A DNA stretch of 30,567 nt, taken from positions 1 through 30,567 of the forward strand of contig JAILAO010000087.1 of NCBI GenBank assembly GCA_024681565.1. Direction: 5' to 3'. Made by a program: the position numbers and the translations under genes. Below the pieces are notes generated by a model. That model had not been told where the DNA came from. It worked only from the letters and a program-made list of their open reading frames with translations, and searched no databases. This DNA comes from Bacteroidales bacterium. GTDB taxonomy: Bacteria; Bacteroidota; Bacteroidia; Bacteroidales; UBA932. Position 1 is the first letter of the stretch. Each line of letters opens with the position of its first letter. Positions 15,222-23,608 of this stretch are shown in pieces.

Positions 15222-17990
15222 TTACTCCGCCGGGTAGTTACGCGCCCACTCCATCACCTCGATGGCGTTCAGCAGCCACTGGGTCGTGCTCGGTGTATGG
15301 AGCTGCCACCCGGCCGTCTGGCCGAGGAAATGCGGCTCGCCATAAGGTTTGACCAGGTCCGGCGTCGCCACCTTCGCGTCCAGCGGATGCGGACGGACGG
15401 GCGTACCGTCGCTTTCCGTCGTAGTCAATCCGTTGTCCAACAGGTTCTTCCAGGCCAGGGCACCCATTTCGGCGTTCCCTTCGGAATCGGCGATCCAGGC
15501 TGCCATCCGCGGTCCGGTCATGCTGCCGCCGGCGGCATGCGTCAGCGCCCGGAAAGCGTTGTCCACCTGTTTCCAGAACTCCGGTGCATCCACCGTCGCC
15601 TTGATGTCCGCGAGCATCTCCGGCACGCCGAAAATGGTACTGAACGAATCCGCACGCACTTCCGACAGCCGGTACCCCAGCAGCGACTTGAGTTTCCGGT
15701 CGCTCAGGCTGGATGCCGGCACGAACTCGGACTTCGGGGCGTTCACCTCTCCCCTGTGTTCCGGGGATTCGTTGAGCCAGACCATGAAACGTCCGGTCTC
15801 GGGATCGAAATAGTCGAAGGTCAGGCGCCCGCTGATCCGGCCCAGGGCCGTCAGGTCCCGGATCGAATTGAGCAGGCGGTCGCGCCAGTAGCTGTCTCCC
15901 GTCCGCTCCCACTCGATCATCCAGTTCCCGGCATAGTAACCCCAGTCGTTGAGCGTAGATTTGATGTAGGTACCGCCCACGGCCCCCCAGGTACTGATGC
16001 GGCGGGCATATTCATAGGCTTTCTCGGCGCCGAGCTGCTCCGTCATCCGGTCTCCCGTCAACGGGTCGCCGCCGGTCAGATAATACAGATAGCGCTTCAT
16101 CCCGGCATAGCTGATACGGGGCTGCTTGGCACCGTCTCCCCAGTGGGAGACATTGTGGCGCGAACCCAGCGGGGCGAACTGCCCGAGATGGTGCACGTCC
16201 ACTTCGCTGGCATGCTTCTCCAACGCCTCGGCCATGGTCCAGATGTCCTCGCGGCCGGTACGCAGGAAGCAGGTCCAGAGCAGCACGTTGGGGGCCAGCT
16301 CTACATTGTTCCAGGCCCAGCCGCCGATATCGTAACGCCAGTCGTGGCGGGTAAAGTCATAGTTGTGCATCACGTCCCCGTAGTTCCAGAAGCCGTACCA
16401 GGAGCGCTCGTTGATCTGGCGGCGGTAGAATTCGAGATTCTCGTTCAGCTGTGCCTCGATCTGCGCATACACCGGATTCTCCGGTCTCGGCAGCGCCCAA
16501 TAATCCCCGAAAGCATGCACGGAATAGAAGTATTCCGGCGTGCAGCTGTACTGCAGGGGTTTCTGGACGGCCTTGGCCACCGCAAGCAGTTCCTCGTTGG
16601 ACGGGATGGCATCGAACAGGCGGACTTCCAGCGTGGAACGGTGTCCGACGCCATAGGGAGATTCCCAGCCTTCCTTGTAGTCCTCGTAATTGATCCGGAG
16701 GTCGTGGGGGACCGTATCATAGTGGCGCATGTCCATCGCCGGGCCGTCGGGAGCCCAGAGCCAGGCCGTCAGGTATCCGGCCTCTTCCCCGGCCCTGTCC
16801 ACATGCAGGGCGGCGGGATAGCTCTGCCAGAAATCCTTGACCCCGACAAAGAGGCTGCCGGAGCAATCGCCCAGCAGGGCGCCGCCCAACGAGCGTCCGC
16901 CCTCGACATAGTGGACCCAGGAACTCTCCGGGCTCGTCCGCTTGTCAATCGTGAATCCGTTGGAACCGGTCTGCACGAGCCGCATGTCACCCCAGACGGG
17001 GCAGGTCTGCAGGGCCGCACGTTCCGTCGCGGACAGGTCCGCCTCATCCGGCAGCTTCGCCCCGCGGAGATAAGCCTGATAATTCTCCACGAAGATACGG
17101 CCGGCGCTGGGGCGGTAACCCGGAGCAAGCCGGACCGGTTCGCACCAGAATCCGGCCCCGTCCTCCCCGTCGCCCGCGAAGCGGACATGACGGTTGTGGA
17201 CTTCCTCACGGAAAGGAACCCGGAAACGTACGCCCAGGCCCTGGATAAAATCCTCCCGGCCGTCGCTGTCAAACACAAAGGAATGGGTCAGCTGGATGGT
17301 GGGCATATCCGCGTAGAAGATACAATAGACGGCATACGGGAGCCATTCCCGGCCGCCCTCGGCCCGGTGCCGGCCTTCCACCTTGACGACGGCCCGCATC
17401 GGATTGTCCTGCACCAGGGAAAGTTTCTCCACCCGGCCCAGGCACTCCTCCTGCGTGACGGTCTGCTGCCGCTCCGTCCCGCTGCGGCGTTCCCAGAGCG
17501 CCACCAGTTCGGCCTCGGAAGCAATCAGTTTGCCGTTCAGCGAGAGGTCCCGCAGGAAACTCGACCCGTCCGCAGGGAAATAGCAGCTCAACGCCCCGGT
17601 CTGGATACGGATCCCGTCGGGACCCTGCTGGGCCAGGGAACGGGGGGCGGGCACAACGGACGTCCCGGCCCTGCGGGACTTTTTCTGCGCCGGCTGGACT
17701 TCCAGCTGCAGGTCTCCGCCGGTCACGGCTGCAAGGCCGACCCATTTCAGCGACCCGTCCGGCCAATAGGCCAGCGGCCAGCTGCCCGAGGGGACGACGG
17801 CGCCGGAGGCATCCGTCAGGATAAATGCCGCATCCGGCTGCACGGTCCCCCTGGCGAACGGAACGCCCCAGGAAGAGCCCTGCTGCACGGCAGCTTCGCG
17901 TCCGGCGATCGGACGAAGGTCGATCCGGTCCGCCCGGCAGATGCCCTGGACGGCGGTCAACAGGAGTAAGATGGCAAGATATTTCTTCAT
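15222..17990 (-). CDS. Secreted exo-rhamnogalacturonan-lyase-like protein (PcRGLX/YetA, PL26 type)
   Basis: The 922-residue product starts at the ATG ending at 17990, which gives a clean signal peptide (MKKYLAILLLLTAVQG). An upstream in-frame start at 18047 would add 19 residues ahead of the signal and would read through the promoter. The N-terminal beta domain has GVPFARG and SWPLAYWPDGSLKW (residues about 71-83), the signature I associate with the first domain of the PcRGLX/YetA family. Later parts (about 550-800) are Trp- and Tyr-rich and helical (WNNVELAPNVLLW, YYAGNWMIEW), as expected for the alpha-toroid of PL26 exo-lyases. Such enzymes remove disaccharides from the end of the rhamnogalacturonan-I backbone. 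The assignment rests on recalled family patterns, so the activity is inferred; a general six-hairpin glycosidase relative is the alternative. It heads the unit with rlmH and the kinase. Confidence 0.68.
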   Translation of the reverse strand: MKKYLAILLLLTAVQGICRADRIDLRPIAGREAAVQQGSSWGVPFARGTVQPDAAFILTDASGAVVPSGSWPLAYWPDGSLKWVGLAAVTGGDLQLEVQPAQKKSRRAGTSVVPAPRSLAQQGPDGIRIQTGALSCYFPADGSSFLRDLSLNGKLIASEAELVALWERRSGTERQQTVTQEECLGRVEKLSLVQDNPMRAVVKVEGRHRAEGGREWLPYAVYCIFYADMPTIQLTHSFVFDSDGREDFIQGLGVRFRVPFREEVHNRHVRFAGDGEDGAGFWCEPVRLAPGYRPSAGRIFVENYQAYLRGAKLPDEADLSATERAALQTCPVWGDMRLVQTGSNGFTIDKRTSPESSWVHYVEGGRSLGGALLGDCSGSLFVGVKDFWQSYPAALHVDRAGEEAGYLTAWLWAPDGPAMDMRHYDTVPHDLRINYEDYKEGWESPYGVGHRSTLEVRLFDAIPSNEELLAVAKAVQKPLQYSCTPEYFYSVHAFGDYWALPRPENPVYAQIEAQLNENLEFYRRQINERSWYGFWNYGDVMHNYDFTRHDWRYDIGGWAWNNVELAPNVLLWTCFLRTGREDIWTMAEALEKHASEVDVHHLGQFAPLGSRHNVSHWGDGAKQPRISYAGMKRYLYYLTGGDPLTGDRMTEQLGAEKAYEYARRISTWGAVGGTYIKSTLNDWGYYAGNWMIEWERTGDSYWRDRLLNSIRDLTALGRISGRLTFDYFDPETGRFMVWLNESPEHRGEVNAPKSEFVPASSLSDRKLKSLLGYRLSEVRADSFSTIFGVPEMLADIKATVDAPEFWKQVDNAFRALTHAAGGSMTGPRMAAWIADSEGNAEMGALAWKNLLDNGLTTTESDGTPVRPHPLDAKVATPDLVKPYGEPHFLGQTAGWQLHTPSTTQWLLNAIEVMEWARNYPAE

Positions 17991-18016
17991 TCGAAAGGTG
18001 GTAATTGGTTTTTCCA

Positions 18017-18047
18017 CAAATATAATAATGTGGCTCGGAATTTGCAA
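18017..18047 (-). promoter_or_regulatory. Promoter of the PL26-like - rlmH - kinase unit
   Basis: On the minus strand TATATTTG (18024-18017) matches TAnnTTTG, and TTG at 18047-18045 stands 20 bases upstream as a -33 element. The -7 element ends 26 bases before the chosen ATG (codon 17990-17988), which supports that start. Confidence 0.6.
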
Positions 18048-18058
18048 TCATTCCAGCC

Positions 18059-18460
18059 GTGCAACGATGGCTCAAAATAGCGGCAATCCTCTTGCCGATG
18101 CTTGTCTGCGGACGCCTCATGGCCCAGTCCGCAGGTTATGACGTATTCATCCCGATCAGCAAATACATGGCGCAGGGCAACGCCGACAACCTCTCCGCCT
18201 GGTTCGATGACAACCTCGAGATCGCCGTGATCTCGCAGGGAAGCAACGCCAGCAAAGCCCAGGCCCGGCAGATTGTCAAGACCTTCTTCGACAGCCACAC
18301 CCCGCGTTCCTTCGAGGTCAACCACACCGCCGGACGGGACAACATGAAGTATGCACTCGGCACGCTGAACGCCGGCGGAGAGAATTACTCCGTCACCATC
18401 TTCGTCAGTTCGAAAGGGAAGACCTACAAAATCCAGCAACTCAAGATCGAGCGCCTCTGA
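18059..18460 (+). CDS. Small secreted DUF4783 protein
   Basis: The 133-residue product has a signal peptide (MQRWLKIAAILLPMLVCG, cleavage near the AQS at residues 22-24) and a compact domain of about 105 residues. Phrases such as NADNLSAWFDDNLEIAVIS, SKAQARQIVKTFF and YSVTIFVSSKGKTYKIQQL match the Bacteroidetes DUF4783 family, which has an NTF2-like alpha/beta outline. No biochemical function is known to me for this family. The start is GTG; no in-frame ATG would preserve the signal peptide. It is divergent from the PL26-like gene. Its stop codon directly abuts the stop of the convergent aminotransferase gene with no spacer. Confidence 0.83.
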   Translation: MQRWLKIAAILLPMLVCGRLMAQSAGYDVFIPISKYMAQGNADNLSAWFDDNLEIAVISQGSNASKAQARQIVKTFFDSHTPRSFEVNHTAGRDNMKYALGTLNAGGENYSVTIFVSSKGKTYKIQQLKIERL

Positions 18461-19573
18461 TCATCCGCGCTCCAACGCCCCGATGACACAATCGCAGATG
18501 CGGTCCGTCTCCTCCGGGAGCAGGTCCGCATACAGCGGCAGGCAAAGCACACCGGCCGCCAGCTGCCGCGCCACGGGTACCCGGGCGGCCAGGGCCGCTC
18601 CGCTCCCGGCATAGCAGTCCAGATCCGGAATCAGGGGATAGAAATATTTCCGCGCATAGATATCCGCCCCGGCCAGCCGGGCATAGACCCGGTCCCGCAG
18701 TTCCTGCGTCCGGAAGAACACCGGGAAATAGGCATCGTTGGGCAGGACCCCTTCCTGCCGGGCGGGAATCCGCAGGCCGGGCCGGCCTTCCAGACGGGCC
18801 CGGTACTGCTCCGCACGGGCATGGCGGCCGGCGATCGCGGTCCCGATATGGCGCAGGTTGCAAAGTCCCATCGCAGCCTGGAATTCATTCATTTTCGCAT
18901 TTCCGCCGACGGCGGCGCAATGCTCCTCATCGCGGATGCCGAAGTTCTTGGCATCCTCCAGCCGTTGCAGCAGCGACGGATCGGCGGTGCAGACGGCCCC
19001 GCCCTCGACGGTCGAGAAGACCTTGGTCGCATGGAAACTGAGCACGGACGCATCTCCATAGCGCACCACCGGAACTCCGCGGTAGCGGACCCCGAATGCA
19101 TGTGCGGCGTCATAGAGGACTTTCAGGGAATGGCGGGCGGCCACGGCTGCGATCCGGTCCACGTCACAGACACGGCCGTACACATGGACCGGCAGGATGG
19201 CGGCGGTCCGCTCCGTCACCAGGGCCTCCAGCCCGGAAGGGTCGAGGGTCCCGTCCTCCAGCACGTCGCAGAAGACGGGATTGAGACCGCTGCGAACGAT
19301 GGCGTGGGTGGTCGAGACAAACGAAAACGGCGTCGTGATCACCTCCGCACCGGCCGGCAGGCGCAGGGCGGCGAGGGCGGCCTCCAGGGAAAGATGCCCG
19401 TTGGCGAACGGGACGGTACCCGGCATCTCCAGATATTCCGCCAGGGCGGACCGGAAAGCTTCATGCTCCTCCCCCATATTGGTCAGGATGCGGCTGTCCC
19501 AGATCTTGCGGAGCTCCGCACAATATTCATCGAACGGAGGAAGGGAGGGACGGGTGACGGGAATCTTTTTCAT
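18461..19573 (-). CDS. DegT/DnrJ/EryC1/StrS-family PLP aminotransferase
   Basis: The 370-residue product starts at ATG 19573, which overlaps the glycosyltransferase stop as ATGA; a start 10 codons upstream (19603) would extend into that gene. PLP landmarks are visible: FANGHLSLEAAL (phosphate binding), ITTPFSFVSTTHAI, LPVHVYGR, the DAAHAFG aspartate that pairs with the pyridine nitrogen, and the Schiff-base lysine K184 in SFHATKVFSTVEGGA. Members of this fold transfer an amino group to keto sugars, usually nucleotide-linked, to make amino sugars for LPS, capsule or glycoproteins. It is the last gene of the five-gene cluster that begins with the radical SAM gene, and it ends exactly at the DUF4783 stop. 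The sugar substrate cannot be told from sequence. Confidence 0.92.
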   Translation of the reverse strand: MKKIPVTRPSLPPFDEYCAELRKIWDSRILTNMGEEHEAFRSALAEYLEMPGTVPFANGHLSLEAALAALRLPAGAEVITTPFSFVSTTHAIVRSGLNPVFCDVLEDGTLDPSGLEALVTERTAAILPVHVYGRVCDVDRIAAVAARHSLKVLYDAAHAFGVRYRGVPVVRYGDASVLSFHATKVFSTVEGGAVCTADPSLLQRLEDAKNFGIRDEEHCAAVGGNAKMNEFQAAMGLCNLRHIGTAIAGRHARAEQYRARLEGRPGLRIPARQEGVLPNDAYFPVFFRTQELRDRVYARLAGADIYARKYFYPLIPDLDCYAGSGAALAARVPVARQLAAGVLCLPLYADLLPEETDRICDCVIGALERG

Positions 19574-20484
19574 TTTCGAAAACCAAGGATCAAGTTTCTC
19601 CACGCGCGTGCCAGATCTTTGCCGGCCCGGTGCAGGGTCACGCCGATCTCACGCGGGGCCAGCATGGCGGCATAATCTTTCCGCGCCAGCAGGCCATTCG
19701 AATCATACTGCCGTTTGCGAAGCTCGACGGCCCGGTGGAAACGGCCTCCGGTATATCCGTCCAGCGCATCCAGCATCCGGTTGAGCTGCGCCCGGACACC
19801 GTCTTCCATCCAATGGCCGTGCTGTCCCGTCCAGGAACCGGGGACACCCGTCCGGTACACGGACATGCAATCGTCCAGATAGACCATGCCGCCGCGCAGC
19901 GAACCCTGGATCTGCAGCACATAGTCATTGACCATGACTTCCCGCATCGGAGTCTGGAGCAGGTACGCTTCCCGCCGGCAGAGCAGCGAGGACGTAGCGA
20001 CGAAATTGCCGCCGCCCAGGATGACCTCTTCCGCCGGGATGACGGCGTCCCGCAGGCGGGGCGCCAGGAAGCCCCGGGCCCGGCCCTTGTGCAGGCGCTG
20101 CGTCCGGTGGGCACAGAGATCCGCCCCGGGACAGGCCTCCAAGGCGGCCACCTGCCTGCGCAGTTTATCCGGATCCGTCCAGTAGTCGTCACCCTCGCAC
20201 AGGGCGACATAACGGCCGCAGATCAGCGGATACAGGAAGGTCCGCGGGATGGCGACCCCCCGGGAATACTGGTTCTCCGTCTGGTACACGCCGCGGATAA
20301 GCTCCGGGTAGCGGGCCTCATAGGAGCGCACGATCTCCGCCGTGCCGTCGGTAGAGGCATCGTCGTGCACCAGGACCTCGAAACGGAAGGGTGCCCGCTG
20401 CGCCACGAAGCCCTCGAGGGCGTCGCGGATATAGTCCGCCTGGTTGTAGGTCAGGCAGAGCACGGTCACGGTCATCTCATCCAT
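19570..20484 (-). CDS. Family 2 glycosyltransferase
   Basis: The 304-residue product has a GT-A fold: VTVLCLTYNQADYIRDALEGF at the N-terminus, the nucleotide-binding HDDASTDGTAEIV, and CEGDDYWTDPDKL, which includes the metal-binding DxD-like site of GT2 enzymes. It has no membrane segments, so it probably acts at the inner face of the cytoplasmic membrane on a lipid- or protein-linked acceptor. The start used here overlaps the WbqC stop by eight bases; an in-frame ATG three codons later (20475) is equally possible. Its stop is coupled by four bases to the aminotransferase. Donor and acceptor sugars are unknown; neighbours suggest it could transfer an amino sugar made by the aminotransferase. 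Confidence 0.92.
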   Translation of the reverse strand: MDEMTVTVLCLTYNQADYIRDALEGFVAQRAPFRFEVLVHDDASTDGTAEIVRSYEARYPELIRGVYQTENQYSRGVAIPRTFLYPLICGRYVALCEGDDYWTDPDKLRRQVAALEACPGADLCAHRTQRLHKGRARGFLAPRLRDAVIPAEEVILGGGNFVATSSLLCRREAYLLQTPMREVMVNDYVLQIQGSLRGGMVYLDDCMSVYRTGVPGSWTGQHGHWMEDGVRAQLNRMLDALDGYTGGRFHRAVELRKRQYDSNGLLARKDYAAMLAPREIGVTLHRAGKDLARAWRNLILGFRK

Positions 20485-21175
20485 CGATCAGCGTATAATC
20501 ATCCAGCATCGCATGCAGCGCGTCCGGAGGGTTGAACATGACGGCATCCAGGATCGAAAGACCCGGCACGAAAGACGATCCCCCCTGCGGATAGGACGGG
20601 AGGGAGGACTGCAGGAAACGCAGACGCAGCCCCCGGGCGGCGAATTCGTCGAAATGATAGAGGGCCTGGCCGCCCGGGGCATTGAGATAGGTATCCGCAC
20701 CCAGGCGCTGGCAGAAATCATAGATACGCTCCTCCCGCCTGAGCAGGCTGTTCCCCGGCAGGTCGGAAGTCCTCCCGATGGGCGTGGTGATGCCCAGGTA
20801 CGCACAGACCTCGCGGATGGAATGCTCCAGGAACAGGGAGAGCCTGCGCTCCGGGCAGTTCAGGATCCGCTCCGCCAGGGCATATCCCTGTGCGAAACAG
20901 GGAGCCTTGTGGTAAGCCATTTCCAGGGTCCGCAGTTTCGTCGGCACATCGACGGGCAGCAGGGTGGTCCCGCTGATATAGCGGTTGATGCTGCCGTCGC
21001 TGAGTTCCACCCGGAAATACTGCACCCGGCCCCGGACCAGGATGCGGTTGCGGTTGACCCAGCCGTGGCGGATGAAGGCATAGTCGTCTGCCAGCAGGAA
21101 ACGGTCGGCGGCGTGGATCAGCTGCCAATACCCGAGATACGGGAGGAAATAGGGCTGGTGGGCGGAGAGGGTCAT
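20477..21175 (-). CDS. WbqC-family protein
   Basis: The 232-residue product opens with the family hallmark AHQPYFLPYLGYWQLIHAAD. It continues with HGWVNRNRIL, NSLLRREERIYDFCQRLG, the TYLNAPGGQALY block and the closing SILDAVMFNPPDALHAML, which fit the WbqC family throughout. WbqC proteins occur in O-antigen and other glycan loci; their reaction is not well established in what I know. There is no signal peptide. The start overlaps the preceding gene's stop by four bases (ATGA) and the end overlaps the glycosyltransferase start by eight bases, so it is tightly embedded in the cluster. This placement supports a role in making or modifying an activated amino sugar, which is inference. Confidence 0.9.
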   Translation of the reverse strand: MTLSAHQPYFLPYLGYWQLIHAADRFLLADDYAFIRHGWVNRNRILVRGRVQYFRVELSDGSINRYISGTTLLPVDVPTKLRTLEMAYHKAPCFAQGYALAERILNCPERRLSLFLEHSIREVCAYLGITTPIGRTSDLPGNSLLRREERIYDFCQRLGADTYLNAPGGQALYHFDEFAARGLRLRFLQSSLPSYPQGGSSFVPGLSILDAVMFNPPDALHAMLDDYTLIDG

Positions 21176-22374
21176 AGGACGTCGCAGCAGGCCAGGATGT
21201 CAGGATCGTCCGTATGGATGGCGCAGGCCTTGCGGTCGTCGCCCAGATTGGTCACCGGGAGGCTCGAAGCGCGGAAAATGCCGGAATCGAAGTACCGGTC
21301 ATCCACGCAGAGCATCATCCCGCACAGGTAGTCGCCGTATTGTTTGCCCTCCCATTCCACCGGATAGATGCGCTGGTCCAGGAAGGGCTGCACCACCATC
21401 CCGTCCACCGGACGGATACCGTCCCGGTCGGGGCGCCACAGGCGGCGCCAGCGGAGACGCCGCTCCAGCGGACCGGCATGCAGTCCTTCGCTCTTGCCCA
21501 GGCGGCAGGGTTTGAGGATATATCCCTCCTGGTGGAGGCGGGCCTCCTCCAGGACCGGCGCCGCGGCAGGATCGGCACCGACCCAGGTCCGGATGGCATG
21601 GGCGCGCAGGAAAGCGGTCTGTTCCGCGTCCAGGCAGCGGCTGGTGAACGCATCGTCGAACCAGAGCTGCATGAAGCGTTTGTCGTGGATCAGGAAGATG
21701 TTGCGGAAATCGCTCACCATGCCGGTATCCATCATGGCCCGGAGCGTATCGGGCTGGAAACGGAGCAGGTCCCGCTGGTTGAGGGCGCTCACCACGAATG
21801 TCCCTTCCCGGGACCATTCGCTGCGGCGCGGCTCCACCTCATCCGCCTCAAAAATCTCCAGCGTACATCCGAACGACTCGTAAAAGCGTTTGTAAAGCCG
21901 GATCTCGCTGGTGCGGTCGGCGCTTTTGAGCACGCAGATCCGCCTGCGTCCCTGCGGCAGCTCCCGCATATAATCCAGCAGCTCCGGATAGACGGTTTCC
22001 CGCTTCTTCCCGGGGAAACGTTCCATGAAGCGGTCGGCGGCGTATTCACCGAACCAGGACAGGAAGATCCCGTGGGCGAAAAAACGGGACGTGATCTCAC
22101 AGAGTTTCAGTTCCCCGTCACGGGTGACAAGATAATCGGGACGCCAGGTTCCCGCACGGAAAGGATACCGGCTCTGCTGCTCCAGGACCGCCATCTCCCG
22201 GGGCCCGAGCGGCATCTTCGAAGGCACGAAATCCTGATAGTTCAGGGAAAAATATTCCGCACAGCGGTACAGGATGGCGTGCAGGCGGCGCAATTCCCCA
22301 CGACGTGCCGACGTAATACCTACGGGGCGGTCATGGAACCAGCGGAGGTAATACGGGGCGAGGTCGCTATACAT
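21172..22374 (-). CDS. Unknown protein, possible ATP-grasp ligase
   Basis: I do not recognise this 400-residue soluble protein with confidence. Its C-terminal third resembles an ATP-grasp fold. The segment EGYILKPCRLGKSEGLHAG looks like the lysine- and glycine-rich nucleotide loop, GMVVQPFLDQ like the hinge that contacts adenine, and the late GDYLCGMMLCVDDRYFDSG and FRASSLPVTNLGDD like the metal- and phosphate-binding strands. The order and an N-terminal half with KLCEITSRFF recall glutathionylspermidine-synthase-like or circularly permuted ATP-grasp proteins. Such ligases join a carboxylate to an amine through an acyl phosphate. It overlaps the radical SAM stop by eight bases and the WbqC start by four, so it belongs to the cluster. 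An alternative is a nucleotidyl- or sugar-modifying enzyme with coincidental motifs. Confidence 0.75.
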   Translation of the reverse strand: MYSDLAPYYLRWFHDRPVGITSARRGELRRLHAILYRCAEYFSLNYQDFVPSKMPLGPREMAVLEQQSRYPFRAGTWRPDYLVTRDGELKLCEITSRFFAHGIFLSWFGEYAADRFMERFPGKKRETVYPELLDYMRELPQGRRRICVLKSADRTSEIRLYKRFYESFGCTLEIFEADEVEPRRSEWSREGTFVVSALNQRDLLRFQPDTLRAMMDTGMVSDFRNIFLIHDKRFMQLWFDDAFTSRCLDAEQTAFLRAHAIRTWVGADPAAAPVLEEARLHQEGYILKPCRLGKSEGLHAGPLERRLRWRRLWRPDRDGIRPVDGMVVQPFLDQRIYPVEWEGKQYGDYLCGMMLCVDDRYFDSGIFRASSLPVTNLGDDRKACAIHTDDPDILACCDVL

Positions 22375-23608
22375 CCTGGAACAAGGTGGATTGGTACCCC
22401 AGGCATTGGAAACCGTTGCGGTTGATGAGCGGAATCTCCTGCTCCGTGATCCCCAGCTGGAGACGCACCCAGTAGCAGATGCTGATGCTCATTCCGAGCG
22501 TGTCGGTATAAGCCCGCATTTTCGCCAGCGAGGCACGGCTGAGTGCCCGGTCGGGAGCCGTACGGCCGCGCTGTTTGCGGTGGTCGGCGTTGGAGGGCGG
22601 GAGGTAGGCATCGTAGAGCTGCCGTTCCAGGTCACTTCCGAAGCGGCCCAGCAGCGGTCCGAGCATCGCCAGGTTCTCCATGCAGGCCGTGAGGAACTCC
22701 GGCTTGTAGTTGATGATGCCCACTTCGTGCAGGGCATCGAAGAAGGAGTGGATGTGTTCTTCCGTGAGCCAGGGGGTCAGGATAGGCTGGACCAGCGCCG
22801 AATCGGCCCGGATACCCCGCTCGCGGCAGAGCCGGACGGCACGCATCCGCTCGGAGAGCGGCGCGGCAAACGGCTCCAGCAAGGTACGGAAGTCATCCGG
22901 CATGATGGATACGCTTGTGTTGAACTGCATGCGGTCGCGCAGCTGCCCGAACAGGTCAAGGACCGATTCTCCCCCATCCTCGATGAGGAGATGTTCCGCG
23001 CCGGCCTTGGAAGCGATGAACAGGCGGGCCCGGGAATCGGGGCAGGCACGGAAATGTGCGATGAACTCGCGCAGGATCCGGTGGGCGATCCCGGTCAGGA
23101 GCGTCGCCTCCTGGAAAGCCTCCGTCTTGGGCGAGAAATAATAGTAATGCGGACGGTTTTCACTGCCGGGACCGTTCTTCTCGGCGAGAAGGCGACGGAC
23201 ATAGAGGTGATAATTGTCCAGGGCGACGAGCGGCTGCTCATGCACGCCGTCCGTGACCAGACAGTACTGGCAGCCGACCCCGCAACCCCGCACGGGATTG
23301 ATCTCGAAAGTCAGTGTCGGGCAGTGGCCGGTATAGTTGTGGATCTCCGTCCGGACCGCGGCCGGATCGATCTCCTGCAGCTGATATCGGGGACGCGGCA
23401 ACAGCGTCCGTTCCTGCAGGCGCCGGGCGAACAGACGGGATCCCTGCTCCAGCGCGGCCATCGTTTCGGCAGAAGGCGAGACGGAAACGCCTAACTCCCG
23501 GAGCCGGGCGGCGTCGACAGGACGGGCCGCCAGGTCCGGGAGTTGGTAGATGTCTGTTTTTCCGGAATAGACCGGAGAATAGGCTATTGGATCAGGCACG
23601 TCCGCCAT
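22367..23608 (-). CDS. Radical SAM protein, spore photoproduct lyase-like
   Basis: The product carries the iron-sulfur motif RGCGVGCQYCLV, a CX3CX2C arrangement (C109, C113, C116 counted from 23608). This spacing is the standard radical SAM cluster motif. NPVRG before it, YYYFSPKTEAF, LFIASKAGAEHLL and MQFNTSVSIMPDD resemble the SplB-like branch. It is probably cytoplasmic, 413 residues. I chose ATG 23608, which overlaps efp by 17 bases. ATG 23632 is also in frame, adds eight residues and lies after an A-rich stretch (overlap 41 bases), so the start is uncertain. It is the first of five coupled genes. Spore photoproduct repair is unlikely in Bacteroidales; the radical could act on an amino acid, peptide or sugar intermediate handled by its neighbours. 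Confidence 0.82.
   Translation of the reverse strand: MADVPDPIAYSPVYSGKTDIYQLPDLAARPVDAARLRELGVSVSPSAETMAALEQGSRLFARRLQERTLLPRPRYQLQEIDPAAVRTEIHNYTGHCPTLTFEINPVRGCGVGCQYCLVTDGVHEQPLVALDNYHLYVRRLLAEKNGPGSENRPHYYYFSPKTEAFQEATLLTGIAHRILREFIAHFRACPDSRARLFIASKAGAEHLLIEDGGESVLDLFGQLRDRMQFNTSVSIMPDDFRTLLEPFAAPLSERMRAVRLCRERGIRADSALVQPILTPWLTEEHIHSFFDALHEVGIINYKPEFLTACMENLAMLGPLLGRFGSDLERQLYDAYLPPSNADHRKQRGRTAPDRALSRASLAKMRAYTDTLGMSISICYWVRLQLGITEQEIPLINRNGFQCLGYQSTLFQDV

Noticed and set aside
15183..17969. A 928-codon open frame on the plus strand opposite the PL26-like gene
   Set aside because: Same antisense effect. The minus strand has a signal peptide, a promoter and recognisable motifs; the plus frame has none and would run through rlmH's start.
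22391..23494. A 367-codon plus-strand open frame opposite the radical SAM gene
   Set aside because: The minus strand contains the CX3CX2C motif and coupled neighbours; the plus product resembles no protein family.
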